A stretch of DNA of 64,000 nucleotides from Phytophthora quininea (taxonomy: Eukaryota; Oomycota; Peronosporomycetes; Peronosporales; Peronosporaceae). Both the position numbers and the translations under genes were made by a program. The stretch's first letter is position 1; each line of letters opens with the position of its first letter. The DNA lies in assembly GCA_011947345.1 (NCBI GenBank), contig JAAVTG010000222.1, positions 62,001 to 126,000 on the forward strand, given 5' to 3'. Shown here piece after piece: positions 1 through 11,761 of this stretch. Under the pieces are notes generated by a model that did not search any database, was not told where the DNA came from, and saw nothing but the letters and a program-made list of their open reading frames with translations.

Positions 1-3000
1 GGTGTATCCTTGATAAAATTCATCGCGACTAAATACTCGAGAGCTTTCTTCAAACTCTTCGAAGACGAAATCTCCATCGCGCGTTTCAAGAGCTGTTGGT
101 TGTGTTTTTGCAACTCGTTTCGCATCCTAACCGAAATATTACCGTACTTGCGGCTCCCAGGTTGTCGTTTCAAGAAGTCCGGGTGGGTTTTGTATCCGCT
201 GGTGAGTTTGGCTGGCTTGATCGATCAGATGATTCACCATTCAATACACCTCCGGTATGTGAAATCACTGCCTCCTTTAGTGGTGACGATTCTTCCCCAG
301 ATTCGTCCTGCTCCCACCCCCGTTGTCCATTGACAACATACGAGTGCGCTGATCTCGACTAATTAGGTGGGCATGGCCACTAGCATCCATAACACTCCGA
401 GCAATCGCTAAGACCGTGCTAATCGCCAGTGTCTGCAGCTGTAAACTGGAATCGTCGCCTTCTTCAGCGCTTGCCATGTGCGTGACGTTCATGTTCCCTT
501 CGCCCACAGAGCACATTGTTGAGCAAAAGTGCTCGAAAATCTTCCATTGTTGCACTCGGTCCAAGTCAAAATTGAGAAAAATCTCTACAACGTTATGGGG
601 AAGTTGGAGCCACATGATGATCTCGTGCATGATCTCCATTTGGTGGTTCTTCGCACATGGAGCAGTAGATCGGAGGATGCGAAGGAAAATATGCTCGAAC
701 ATCAGAGCGAGTTCCACCTTGAGGTATCGCCGGTAATGATTCCAAAGCGTGGAAACTAACGACAAATTGACTCGGAATATCTCTGGGATCCACGTGAGTA
801 CCGTTGAATTTACCGTCGAGAGCACAAACCTCCGAACAACTTGACCAAAGATCCGTTGGTCGCGAGCCCGCGGCCCTGCAGTAACCAGGGCTTGATTGAG
901 AGATCGCAATGAATTGACACTTGAATATTGCTCATTCTCGGCCGCTGTCTCGCTTAGCCCAACAAACTTCCGATTAACCGCTTTGCTGAACGTCACCACT
1001 AGCTGCAACGCATTTTTCTCGGCCTACAAGTTCCGATAGGTCAGCTTAGGTACTTTTTGGTTTGCAGAAGGAAAACCTACCACAGAATTTGCGTAGGCCT
1101 CCATTGCTGCAGTGATATCTGAGCAAAATGTGATCGATTGCATAGATGTATGGCTCTGTAGTCATACGAGACAAAACCGGTTAGTCGCCGACCACCAAGA
1201 TTGGAAGACCAAACCAAACTCACCTTGAAAATACCTAGCATACTGTCAGTAATGGTCGCTATCTCAGCACCCGTACTAATATCGTTTATCAAATCCACAA
1301 CAAGTTCATGGGCCATGGCTTCCGGTGGTTGCTCGAACTGGACCTTGTCGCTAATTAAACTTTGCTCCAACGATGCCTCGTAAGCGCCCATTATTTTAGA
1401 GATCAGCTCGTCTTCCAAAACTTTCCGAGTTCTCCATCGAAATCACCGATAAACGTGAGTGCTTTTAAGATCGCATGCAGCACGGACGGCTCAAATCCAC
1501 CAGTGCACTTTCGAATTACTTTCTGGAAAAACTGGAGAGCCCCACTGAAACGGGACTTGATGCCTTGCTGACACACGGAAGTTACGGCATCTATTACCAC
1601 TTCCAAGCGACACAATTCAGACCCAGGAACATCGAAAACGCCCTCATCAAGACACTGCGTTAGTCCATGAACAGCGACTTCCGCAGCATTTCCGTGGCGA
1701 GTGTAGCACGCTAACAGCAACGGGTAAATGTAATACTCGAGAGTCTCCTTCCAGCCTATGCGTGCAGCTTCCGAACAAGGTTAGTCGATATCTACCACGC
1801 ATCGCAATTCTTGGCTTACCTTGTGCTGTTGATATCTCAATTGCTGTGGCCTCAATATGTTCTTGTTCCCGTATCTCTGTCGATTTTGGAACAGCGACAG
1901 ATTTGGTTTTGAGCAGCATCGACTTTGTTGGCGATTTGCATGTTGATTTCGGCGTTGAAGGTAAGGGCGAGCAAGGGCCACTGTTTTGTCCATTTCCAGC
2001 GTCTTGCGGAGGCGTCACGGTAGCAAAAAGCCACCTTTTGTGCAGATCCCTTATACACTCCAGCTATACAATACGGCAGACCATGGCAGTTTGTTAGACT
2101 GAGGTGCTCGCGACCAAGGAACTTGTTGCTCTCAAACCTTCTTCTTGTAGCCGAGAAAACTTCTGTTCCTCCAGAACTTGTGTTGAGATCCGCGACATGG
2201 CCGAGAGGAGATTTATCGACCTTCATGTATCTATGAAACCGTGTCAGCCCTATGAAGAGCAAACTTGCAACAAGAGAGTAGTATCTTACCCGTAAGGCAA
2301 CGCTTCGCCCTTCTTTGGGAAAAGCACAACCAAATCAACAATGGCAGAGGTTGAAGATCGCTTGAAGCATAAGTAAATTCTCTCGCCTTGAGTGCCCTGG
2401 TGAAAAACACGAATATCAGCTATACATTCAACAGGAAACACTTGACCATTGCCATACCATATTGATGTTCGCTGGTACTCCACGTCTCCTTACGACCTCG
2501 TAGTCACTGGGGACAAATTCTCCTCTCTCCGGAAAAATAGCAATGATTTCGCTGATCGGCGCCTTACCCAGCGACAAATCTTTGCTCTGACAAAGGTAAA
2601 TAAACGTCCCTCTACCACCTTTGTTCAAATCCGCGCGTTGGCCGCTCGGAGATCGCTCCAACTGTAACCAATAAACACCATCAGCTAAACCGAAATCATC
2701 CGGTTGCAACTTACAAGTAAGTATCGAATGTACCTTGGTAAACCCATCAGGAATGGAGTCCCCTCGAAACATCACCGTGAGGTCTGTGATCGGGTCTTCA
2801 TTGCCGTCAATGATTTTCCAGCGCGGCATCTCAGCAGCAGCAGAGCTAGTCATACAGAACTATCAGAGGCATATCCATTAGGCATTTCCTAAATCCTAGG
2901 TACCTACCTGTCGTAGCTGGGCCTGCGATACATTTTGGGCCTCACCTTCTCCGTGGCGTTCATCGTAGGGCTTTTCGGCACTAAGAATGCCGCCTTGCCG

Positions 3001-3254
3001 TTCATCACGCCGCCTCCTTGACCATTGAGATTAGCGGTCTCAGCTGCAGCATGTTCCAATCTCGTTAGCGTCTCTTGGCAAATATCTCGGACGGAAACCA
3101 GATCCTCGTCCGCAGTCTGCTTCAGAAGGCTGGTGACCACCGCCCGAAGAGCCGCTTCGTGCGGCAGCTCAGACAGCATTCCCGTATCGTCGTGCGTCTG
3201 CTCTGTAATGGCTGTGCTCCACGCGTCGGAGTGATTATCGTCACCCTGCGCCAT
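1..3254 (-). CDS. Sec7-family Arf guanine nucleotide exchange factor, N-terminal part (3' end outside window)
   Basis: Large Arf-GEF that would activate Arf GTPases on Golgi or endosomal membranes. Reading from 3254: a short N-terminal region; a MABP-type beta-prism segment near 2853-2290 (IPDGF, then DLNKGGRGTFIYLC and a second GERIYLCF strand pair); another ADLNTSSGG segment near 2200; then a helical region like the DCB/HUS part of BIG/GBF1 GEFs (YLKVELALMFEHIFLRILRS, PHNVVEIFLNFDLD, QWKIFEHFCSTM at about 800-480). The last visible residues, KKALEYLVAMNFIKDT, match the first helices of a Sec7 domain, so the catalytic core lies beyond base 1. Introns with GT/AG ends are visible at 1156-1223 and 1024-1080, and one joins the first exon (ending SYD) to SAAAEMPRW. 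A frame break occurs near 2440. The MABP plus Sec7 combination is unusual. The family call is firm; the exact exon map is not. Confidence 0.75.
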
Positions 3255-3542
3255 CTCAAAATCCAGACTACGCGGGGGCGGTCGCTTTCCACGCTCATAG
3301 CTGCAGGCCCCTCGTCGTGGATCATGCTCAGCAGGCTCCCTAAATTTAAATTGACCGTCCGTCGCGTCGCCTTGGTTCCGTTACATGATGCAAGAGATAC
3401 ATAATCTTCCTGGGCATGTGCTCATAGGCTCCATCGCCAGTATTTCCAGCGCTGCGTCTGCTGTAATGACCTTTTCATGATAAAATATGTGAAAGATTAT
3501 CGATGGCGCTGAATTTACTAAGCAAGTTGAAGTTGGCGTCTC

Positions 3543-3562
3543 CATCATTCCGATCCATTTCA
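3543..3562 (+). promoter_or_regulatory. Oomycete Inr-like core promoter before the zuotin gene
   Basis: The sequence TCATTCCGATCCATTTC lies about 15-30 bp upstream of the ATG at 3575. It resembles the oomycete initiator (TCATTYY) followed by a flanking element. No TATA box is seen. This is a motif match only. Confidence 0.35.
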
Positions 3563-3574
3563 CTTGCTCTCATT

Positions 3575-4963
3575 ATGTCTACTCTCAAATATAATTGCCT
3601 GTCCAATCGAAAGTAGTAAGTTCCCCTCTCAAACCATATTTATCATCCAATGGCTGAGCAGCTCCGTCCCCTCTGAAGTGCGCCACTATCCAACTGCCAA
3701 CGATGTCGACGTTGACTCTGTCGTTGCCTACACCCCCACCGACTTCAAGGAGCCCAAGGTGGTGCTGCAGCTGGGCGGCTACTTTGCCCAGAAGCGCGTG
3801 GAGCCTGTGGGCCGCGCTATCTACAAGCGCGCTCGCAACGCCGCCCGCGGCCGCTCCGCCAGCTGCGAAGATGTGGACGAGGCCACCAAGGCCCGCGACG
3901 CGCTGCGCAAGAAGGAGGAATCGATCCTGCGCAAGTACCGCCGCAGCATCCGCGGCAAGAACTTCCTGGAGCTGACCATGTACCAGCAGCTGGGGCTGAG
4001 CGACATCGGCTTCGACGTGACGGACGATCAGGTCAAGAAGGCCTACCACCGCGTGCTGATCGAGCACCACCCGGACAAGACCGGCAAGACCGAGAACGAC
4101 CCCAACTACCTGGCGGTGCAGAAGGCCTTCGCCACACTCATGGATCCGCAGAAGAAGCGCGCCTACGACTCGCAATGTGACTTTGACGAGTGGATCCCCA
4201 CGGGCTCGGAGAAAATCTCGGAGAACGACCCGAACGGAGAGGGCAAGAGCTTCTACGAGCTGTATGGCCCCGTGTTCAAGGCCAACGCCCGGTTCTCGGA
4301 GAACAAACCTGTTCCCGAGCTGGGCGGCGACGACAAGAACATTGACGACGTCTACGCTTTCTACGACTTCTGGAACAAGTTCGACTCGTGGCGCGACTTC
4401 ACGCACGACTCGGAACACGACGTGGACTCGGCCGAGCACCGCGACCACAAGCGCTGGATGGCCAAGAAGAACGAGGCCGCGGCCAAGAAGAAGAAGAAAA
4501 AGAGTACGCGCGTCTGGCGTCGCTCGTGGACCGCGCGCTCTCCAACGACCCGCGTATCCGTCGTGTCAAGCAGGAGGAGAAGGACCGCAAGGCCCGCGCC
4601 AAGCTCGAGAAGGAGGAGGCTGCTCAGCGGCTCATTGACGAGGAGAACCGCAAACAGGAAGAGGCCGAGCGTACGGCCAAGGAGGCCGAGGAGAAGGAAA
4701 AGGAAGCCCGCAAGGACGCCAAGATGGCCAAGGAGAAGCAGAAGAAGCTCTTCCGCAAGGTCAAGAAGGCCTTCCGCGAGGTCATGGCTGCGGCCAGCGA
4801 GCAGGGACTGGACGGTGCCATCGACGTCATCAAGACGGAGGACCTGTGCGACTCGCTCGCTATGGAGGACCTGCAGGCTCTCGTGGCTGCCTGCGGCAGC
4901 TCTGCCGACAAGCTGAACGCGTCGGGTTTGGCCGCTGTCAACGAGGCTCTCGCCAAGCTTTAG
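3575..4963 (+). CDS. Zuotin/DNAJC2-type ribosome-associated J-protein
   Basis: Hsp40 co-chaperone of the ribosome-associated complex, working with Hsp70 on nascent chains at the ribosomal exit tunnel. N-terminal VEPVGRAIYKRARN matches the zuotin VEPVG motif. A J-domain (YQQLGLS to RAYDSQ) carries HHPDKT at about 4065. The zuotin homology domain follows (FYELYGPVFKANARFS, FYDFWNKFDSWRDF), then a charged ribosome-binding helix (LVDRALSNDPRIRRVKQEEK) and a C-terminal helical bundle. There are no SANT domains, as in yeast Zuo1. Most likely start: ATG at 3575 with a 46-bp intron (3616-3661) leading into SVPSEVRHYP. The frame breaks in the A-run 4497-4501; one extra A would give KKEYARLASLVDRA. This looks like a lost base, not gene death. 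Confidence 0.88.
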
Positions 4964-5067
4964 GCAGGCAGCTCTTGCTCCGCAGTTGATCACTACACTT
5001 TCAACTCAATACAATCATCAACTTGACCAACTTTGTGTGGTAGTACCATAAGTACTCTATTCTCATC

Positions 5068-8000
5068 ATGGCGGCGGATGCAGATGAAGCCTCCCGCGCG
5101 CGCGAGTTGCGACGCCGTGCGGCCAATCGCCGCCGTGTCGGCGCCGACGTCTTGGACTCGACAGGGACGAAGACGTCGCCCAGACGCCGGAGCCCGTCGG
5201 TCTCGCTGCCAAAGCTTCTGCACGCCAAGCACGAGGCCCACGAGATCCGCATGGAGCTCTTCGACATCCAAGCAGAGCACAATACGACACTTACATGCTG
5301 CGACCAGCAGTTCACCGTCGAGAAGAACGTGCGGTAGGTCCATTGATTTATTTGACCATGTAGCAGTACATCATATTCAGCAGTACTTGATCTTGCCAGA
5401 CAATTGAAGAAGGGCATCGGAGCGACGCAGCTGCAGATTCGGCAGAAGATGGAAGAGCTGGAGGAGATGCAGCGGAGAGTGCTAAGACTGTCCAAGATGT
5501 TGCAGAGCACGTCTCAGGAAAGAGCGTTCGCCAAGACCAGACTGGAGACCCAAGAAGAGATCCGCCAGCAGCAGCTACTTGCCAAGCCATGTCGCCATTG
5601 CGGACGGGAGTTTTTACGAGGGACACTGCTCTCTCATGAAGAAAACTGCCAGGGAAGTTCACGCCCGAAGCTTCAGCCAATTGTGGGCGTCAACCAGATT
5701 GCAGACAATCTGGAGCAACAAAAGCAGTTGCCAGTTCTTCCTGAAATTGTAACGGTGGCTGCATCGACACCAACTGTATCGGACCAAAGCGCACAGCTCG
5801 GAGAAAAAGCATCTGAGCGTCATCGTCAATTTTACTTCCGCATTGCTGAGTTGCAACGTGAGCTGAAGAAAACGGAATACAACATTCAGTGGTGCAACGA
5901 CCGACGTATCGATCTGGTGGCACTGATTCGGGCAGCGGAAACCCGCATTTTGGAGAAGCAGGCCGAACTCGAGCGAGCACGGATGTTTAGAGGCCCCCAA
6001 ATGGACTCTGATGTCCTCGAAAACGGCCTCCAGCGGTTTTACACCAAGCAGCTCGTGGTTACTCTGGAGGATGAGGTCGAGATTGACCATCTCTACATCT
6101 TGGATGCTAAAGCAGAAATCGTTAAGGTTGAGAACTACCTGCGCGCTGATACCAAACGACGTGATACGTTGTCGAATCGGCTCAAGGATCGCAAATTGGC
6201 TCTAGAAGTCTTTGAAAGGAATCCTGTCGATGCGATCGAAACCAAGGGTGGGGCCATATTATCCAAGCTCCGTGGCGGGCTACTCTGCCGAGCATTTGCC
6301 GCGCTAGTTGTAAATAGGGCAGAAGCTCACGAGATACGCCGAAAGATGGGCGTGGTGATAAACCAACTTTTGAATCACCGCTTGCGGTGCGCATTCCACA
6401 GGTGGAGAGAAGTCGCAAAGCTCTTGACGTCCACACACACTGGTGTTACTGGGCTTAGTGGAATTGGCAGCGTTGGATTATTGAATGCAGCTCTGGGTCG
6501 CGACGGCCTGCTTATGGAGGCCCAGCAAGTTCTTCACCAACTTCGGTCGATAAAAAGTTCTCTTCGTGGTAGTTGGACTAACGAACATCGATCACCCACA
6601 CCAGAGTGGGGAGAAACAAACAATATTTGTCCATTATTTTCGAAGGCGATACAAAGGCAAGCCTTCAACAGTACGAGGAAGCCTTACGTCTTTACAACAT
6701 TGTTCTGAGCGATAAGCAATGGTTTCAACAAATGAACGATCCTGAAAAGATGAAATTAAAAAGCAGCATTGGCGAGGTCACGTTTCATTTAAAAAGTATG
6801 AGCAAGCGCTAGCAATATTTTCTCGCGTGGCAATTCTGGCAAACAGAGCTGGCTTGCGCTACGAAGAAGCGTCTGCTGTACTCCGTGTCGCCGATATTCA
6901 ACATGTTTTGAGATCCCTAAGGGTAAGTATTGATAGCTACTCACGCGCTCTTTTGCTATTTGAATCGATTGGAGATACAACAGGAGAGCTGGCGTCCTAC
7001 AGAGGCTTGCAACTCGTGTATGGAAAACTTGAAAATTATGAGATGGTAGAAGTCAACAAGTGTCAAGCAGACGCGATTGAATTCAGGTTGACCAACAAAT
7101 TAGCATCTGTTAAACAGCAACTGAGCAAACTCCAGCAACGTTTGGTTGGCGTCGGTGCCAAGTCTTCCTACGAAATAGTTCTTGAACGAGTTGGTCCAAG
7201 TGTCCCTCGACTACGGAGGGAACGGATCCAACGAAAACTCGACACACTAGAGGAAATAAAACTCGTGGCCAGGTTAGAAAAGCTTCTGAAAGAAAAGGAG
7301 GAATTACTAGGCACAGGCGAAGACGATCTTAAACGGGCTCTAGCAAGCGACTCACCTCAAGTTGACTCTGCGATTATTACCGGCTCAAATGCACGCTACG
7401 ATGTTGACGACTTCAAAAAGAAGCTGGCAAAATTGATGGGAAGTGTGAAAATCGGTGGGGAGCAGATTGGCAAAGAAATCACGAGTGCTAAGATCCGTAT
7501 CCGCAATGCTGAAGACGAAATCAAAGGCTTCGAGGAAGAGCTGGCAGTGGAAACTGGGCCGCTAATGCGCAAAATACAGTCCAAAGAGAAAGTGCGATGC
7601 TTTTGCTTCAATGCAACGAATGAAGCTCTGAAAAATGTAGTAGGAACCGCAAGCCACGGTGTTAGCACGTGCTTCGCTTCGGCTGGGCTCAATGGGTTTC
7701 TATTCGACTTTTTGACTGGAGCTTGCCTGGCGCAGGCGGTCGGAGACCCCAACAAGAATCATCTTGGCGAGCCTACAGGTCACCAAGCGCAAATATTGTG
7801 CGTGTATTACGTTGGCCACCGCATCTACACAGGTTCTGTGGACGCCTCTCTGGGCGTTTGGGAAGTCAACACGGAGAACATTGGCGGATTTTCGTGTTCA
7901 CTAATGCGTTTACTTACGGATTTCGATGCTGCAGTTGTGAGTGTCGTAGCGGATTCGAAGTGGTTTGCTTGCGGGTGCTCTGACTGCGACGTGTTTGTTT

Positions 8001-9064
8001 ATGACGTCGAGTCACTAGCACTAATTACTCGCGTTATCTCGGCCCATGACCGAACCGTGACAACGCTCTCCTTACAGAGCGCCAATTTTGCTTTGACAAC
8101 GGGAGCAGCAGACAGCAAAATCAAGGTGTGGGAGATTGGCGAGGCTTTACCATTCACAACTCGTCGTAAAATTAAGCTGGTGTGCTGTCTTGAGGCAGAG
8201 CGACGTGGCGACGAGTTTTTCAATGGCCATTTGGCACCAGTGACCTGCGTAAGTCGGAAAGCCAACGAAATTGTTAGTGGAGACAGCTCTGGTCGGATCG
8301 TGATTTGGAATCTGGATGCAGACAACAAACTACTCCGAATCTGCAACGCGTATCGCGATGTTGCAGTAACGTGCCTTCAATTTGATGCTACGCGAATCGT
8401 AAGTGGTGCGAGCAGCGGGGAAATCTGTGTCATCGACTTTGCTTTGGGGAGTGTGATCCAGACACTACGTGGGCACCAAGACAGCATTCTCGACTTGCAA
8501 TTTGACCGGACGCGGCTACTCAGCATGTCTGCTGATGGCAAGTTGCATTTATGGTTCTGGCAAATGCAGGATGGCATTGGGGCCGATCGGAAAAAGTATC
8601 ATATCCTTGGCGCCGGTGAAACTTTACGTTCGCTGTCACTACTGTATCGTACAAGTGTCCAAAACATTCTCATGTGGAACTCAATTGCTGACTCGACTAA
8701 AACATATTTGGGGCAGAAACTTGTCGTGGCGGTAGATGCGAACGCCGACGCCTCGGACGAATTGAAAACCCTTGATCTCGCAAGTTCTGTACAATTTGGA
8801 AAGCTATCATATGAAGACCTCGATTTCGTTGCTACAAACAAGACGAAACGCAAGGATGCGGAGTCTCAGCGGGCCGCTCAACGTCTTGCGACGCTCGCGA
8901 ATGAATATTTTCCAGACTTGAATGACGAAGGAGAAAGCAGCTCCAAAGCAAAGGAACATGAAGTTGATGCAGATGAACGGAACGCGTCGGATCAAGATCC
9001 AAACCCGTTTGAAGAGTCCAACGCCGAGGAGGAAGAGGAGGACGCTGACGACGAAGAAAACTAA
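5068..9064 (+). CDS. C2HC zinc-finger, TPR and WD40-repeat protein
   Basis: Long scaffold-type protein of about 1,300 residues. Exon 1 (5068-5333) ends at GTAGGT and exon 2 starts at 5400. The order is: coiled coil with a C2HC zinc finger (CRHCGREFLRGTLLSHEENC, about 5590-5650); long coiled coil to 6300; TPR-like helices (QYEEALRLYNIVLSD, KYEQALAIFSRVAI, SYSRALLLFES) at 6640-7060; another coiled coil; then a WD40 propeller from about 7590 to 8600 (IYTGSVDASLGVWE, IKVWEI, SSGRIVIWNL, SGEICVIDF, DGKLHLWFW); and an acidic tail. The frame changes twice. Near 6600 it could be an intron (CTAAC branch-like site and CACACCAG acceptor) or an indel. At the A-run 6791-6795 one missing A restores LKKYEQAL. 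I do not recognise a named orthologue. Confidence 0.72.
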
Positions 9065-9153
9065 CCCGACATCAGACATAAAAAATCACGTAGAACGCAA
9101 TCAATATTGATAACAATCGCATTGCCTACAAGAGATGGTCGAGCGGAGATTTC

Positions 9154-10650
9154 TCAGACGTCGTCAGCAATTCCCCACTTCCAAACCTCTTTGTCCTCGA
9201 GATACATGTTGCAGCCTCGGAAAGAGGCACGCGCGTTGTCACCAGCGTAGAGCTCCCAGACAGAGTAAAACCAAAAGGCCACACACTTCCGGTAGTCGTT
9301 AGGCTGGCTTGACTTCTTCATCTGAAGAATCTTGCGCCATTCCTCCACCACAAAGGTGCAAATACTGTCCTCAAAGTTCGAGAGGCGCAGCGGGTTACGC
9401 ACGGTGGTTACTGTTGTCCAGCTCTTGTCGTAACCTTCCAGCGCCTTAATTCCCTCTTGGAACTCCGGCAAGTGGAATTCTTCAATGGACTCATCCAGCA
9501 AGAAGACAAACTTGTCGTTGTACTTGGCCTCTTCCTCGTAAAACTTCTTCCAAGTCTGTCAACGATTACAACCCCATAAATTGGTTAAAAACATCAAAAA
9601 CATTTAGAAGCAAGGTGTCGACGTACCACAGAGAAAAACTGCAGCGCCTCGTTCGGGTCGTTCATCTTTGTGCGGTGCATGCTGTGCGCATGACGAAGTT
9701 TAATGGTTTTCTTGCGCTCCCAGTGGTCTTCCTCCACGGGAGGGAAGATGGCCATCGGCACCATCACGGATCCGTTGCCGCACACGGCCACGTAGAAGGT
9801 AATCACATCCTCGATGCCAATCTGTTTCGCCGGTTTAGCCGGCTTGCTCTCGTCTTCTTCTTCCTCCTCGTCTTCGTCGTCACCCTCGTTCGGATCGGGC
9901 TTGACAAAGTCGAATCTCGTCACGTAGTACATATACTTGGTCGGGAACGGCATATTGTCGAAGAACGCTTTGAGATGATCACGAATCTTAGTCATGTCCT
10001 TCACCAGCAGTTCCTTCTCCTCTGGCGTCGGATAAAATCCATCTAAAAACACATCAATTAGTTCTAGCAATTTTCAACATCTCTACAGGAATCTCCACTT
10101 ACTGTTGCTAGGAGACTCGAGCGCATGCGTAGCCGACGGATCGACCACCTCGGGCGAGTCGAAGCTCTCTGTTGTGATAACGTAATAATAATCAGTCTCC
10201 TGCACTAGAACTAACCTCATAGTAGCACGCACGTACTGACGCCCTCGCGGTAGATGTCCTTGTACATGATGTACATCTCGTGCTTGACGTCGTCCAGCGT
10301 CATGTTGCTGCTACAGAACTTATTGTAGCCCACCCAGTACTGCGCGTACGACTCGTTGAACACCAAGTGACCGCGCTGCACGTTGCTGGCGCACACGAGG
10401 CGCGACGGGTCCGTGGCGCGCAGGCGGTCAATGTTCTTCTTCCAGTCGCGGATCTGGCCCGTCTTGACGCCGTACTTCTGCGCCGTCACGGCCAGCTGGC
10501 CCGTGCGGTCCGCCTCCGCGATGATCTCCAGCTTCTTGCCCACCGTGAGCTGCTTGTCCGCCTTGCCGCGCGCCATGACCTTGACGTCGTTGAGCAGTGC
10601 CGAGATTTGCCCTTTACTGGCCCTCGCACGGTTCTGCAAGTTGTAGCCAT
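9154..10650 (-). CDS. Intron-containing protein with CENP-B/pogo-type HTH, likely transposase-derived host gene
   Basis: N-terminal LTVGKKLEIIAEADRTG, AVTAQKYGVKTGQIRDW is a CENP-B/Brinker-type helix-turn-helix as in pogo transposases. Later exons hold VITFYVAVCGNGSVMVPMAIF and DKFVFLLDESIEEFHLPEF, which recall the strands around the first and second catalytic Asp of DDE_1 nucleases, but the spacing is altered and no full DDD triad is evident. Exons are joined by clean GT/AG introns: GREGVS|GTACGT into ESFDSPEV near 10160, SPSN|GTAAGT near 10100 into DGFYPTPEE, and another near 9560-9600 before the TWKKFYEE exon. The stop is at 9154. An ATG at 10650 would need one base inserted; MARGKADKQL at 10576 is the first in-frame ATG. 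Unlike the TE relics nearby, its reading frame is otherwise intact and spliced. Confidence 0.6.
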
Positions 10651-10726
10651 CGATTTCCCGCCAAAATATTTAAACGAATAGCAATTCAATAGCAAAATCG
10701 TTTTATCGGATTCTGGCCAGACTAGA

Positions 10727-10753
10727 TTTTGCTGCCACGCGGTGTAGACACCC
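10727..10753 (-). repeat. Solo Harbinger-like terminal inverted repeat
   Basis: On the minus strand this reads GGGTGTCTACACCGCG followed by TGGCAGCAAAA. It closely matches the right terminal repeat of the Harbinger element ending at 17346 (GGGTGTCTCCATCGCG, then GCAGCAAAA). No partner end was found on the left, so it is probably a fragment. Confidence 0.4.
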
Positions 10754-10997
10754 TACAGCACCATTCATTTGTTGTATCGATTTAATAGAGAAACTTGGCT
10801 TCCCAACCCTAACTAATCCAATTTCTCTTTCTTTTTACCAGCCTTTCAAGATTTGACTAACGGGGAAACAGTCGATTAAGCATTTGGAGAAGCATTTAGG
10901 AAATCTGATCCAATCCAAAATACGCCCTGAGCAAGCCCGTTCAACGCAAACTTGGCTTCGACTGTTGTTCACGACAACGAATAAAACATTCACAGTC

Positions 10998-11159
10998 ATG
11001 GTGCGACAATTGACCCTCGGGCCAATGCTGGCCATCGCCGCCGTGATGCTGAAGTACTATGGACTCATAACTTCGCCGTCTGAAGAGGTGATGTTCGCTC
11101 AATCTTCTTCTGGCGCTACCCATGCAACTTTATCGCATCACTTCACTTGTCCACACTGA
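10998..11159 (+). CDS. Possible small membrane protein
   Basis: An ATG at 10998 opens MVRQLTLGPMLAIAAVMLKY, with a hydrophobic stretch (LGPMLAIAAVMLKYYGL) like a small single-pass mitochondrial protein, followed by SPSEE and a possible donor (GAG|GTGATG). The open frame runs to 11159, but the last part could be intron. A GC-rich patch among AT-rich DNA supports coding. No family is recognised. Confidence 0.25.
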   Translation: MVRQLTLGPMLAIAAVMLKYYGLITSPSEEVMFAQSSSGATHATLSHHFTCPH

Positions 11160-11761
11160 GCACGATAAAAACACGCGATAAGTAAAACAAAACACCACAA
11201 GCATCTGGGAGTAGATACATCAGCAAAAGCCATGTTCAACCAAGCAGATGCTAACAAGGTTTTCTACGAGTAAAAGGTTGGGATGGAGACCTCGAAATTA
11301 TACAGCACTTCAACATAAGCACTTACACTTGGTAGTAACGACAAACACCAGGACTGGTGGCATAGATTAAGAAAAAGCCGGTGAAGTGTCGATGGACATT
11401 CTAGAGCTCGAACAGCCTTCTCCTGCCTTATCATAATACATGGCAAGACATTACGCAACATGAACTATCTCATAAATGGAGAGGGTACTCCGATGATCCA
11501 TTCGTCGGAACTTGTTCCCACCTTGCGTACACGCCTTCGGGCGAGATCTACTCTTTGGGTGCTTTGGCTGTTACGATGATGTTGGATCTACCAAGAACAA
11601 GTGTCTTGAGGGCCGTGTGTCAATCAAGAGCCGTTCACGTTTCTACCAATCATACTGTGAGTTCATATTTCTCGCCGTCCTATTGGCCATTATACACTAA
11701 GTACGAGTACCTGTTTAAATTAGTGGCGCCAAACAGCGATTGACGCCCCGCCACCGAAGCA
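11160..11761. other. No gene seen
   Basis: AT-rich intergenic DNA between the small ORF and the pogo relic. I find no conserved coding segment, RNA gene or clear repeat here. Confidence 0.4.

Noticed and set aside
3585..4448. 287-residue open frame on the minus strand opposite zuotin
   Set aside because: It is antisense to a strongly conserved J-protein. GC-rich third positions create long antisense frames; the Val/Leu-rich content has no domain.
4498..4505. Programmed ribosomal frameshift in zuotin
   Set aside because: The shift lies in an AAGAAG...AAAAA run that resembles a slippery site, but the same one-base losses occur in many unrelated genes in G, C and T runs. A general assembly artefact explains all of them.
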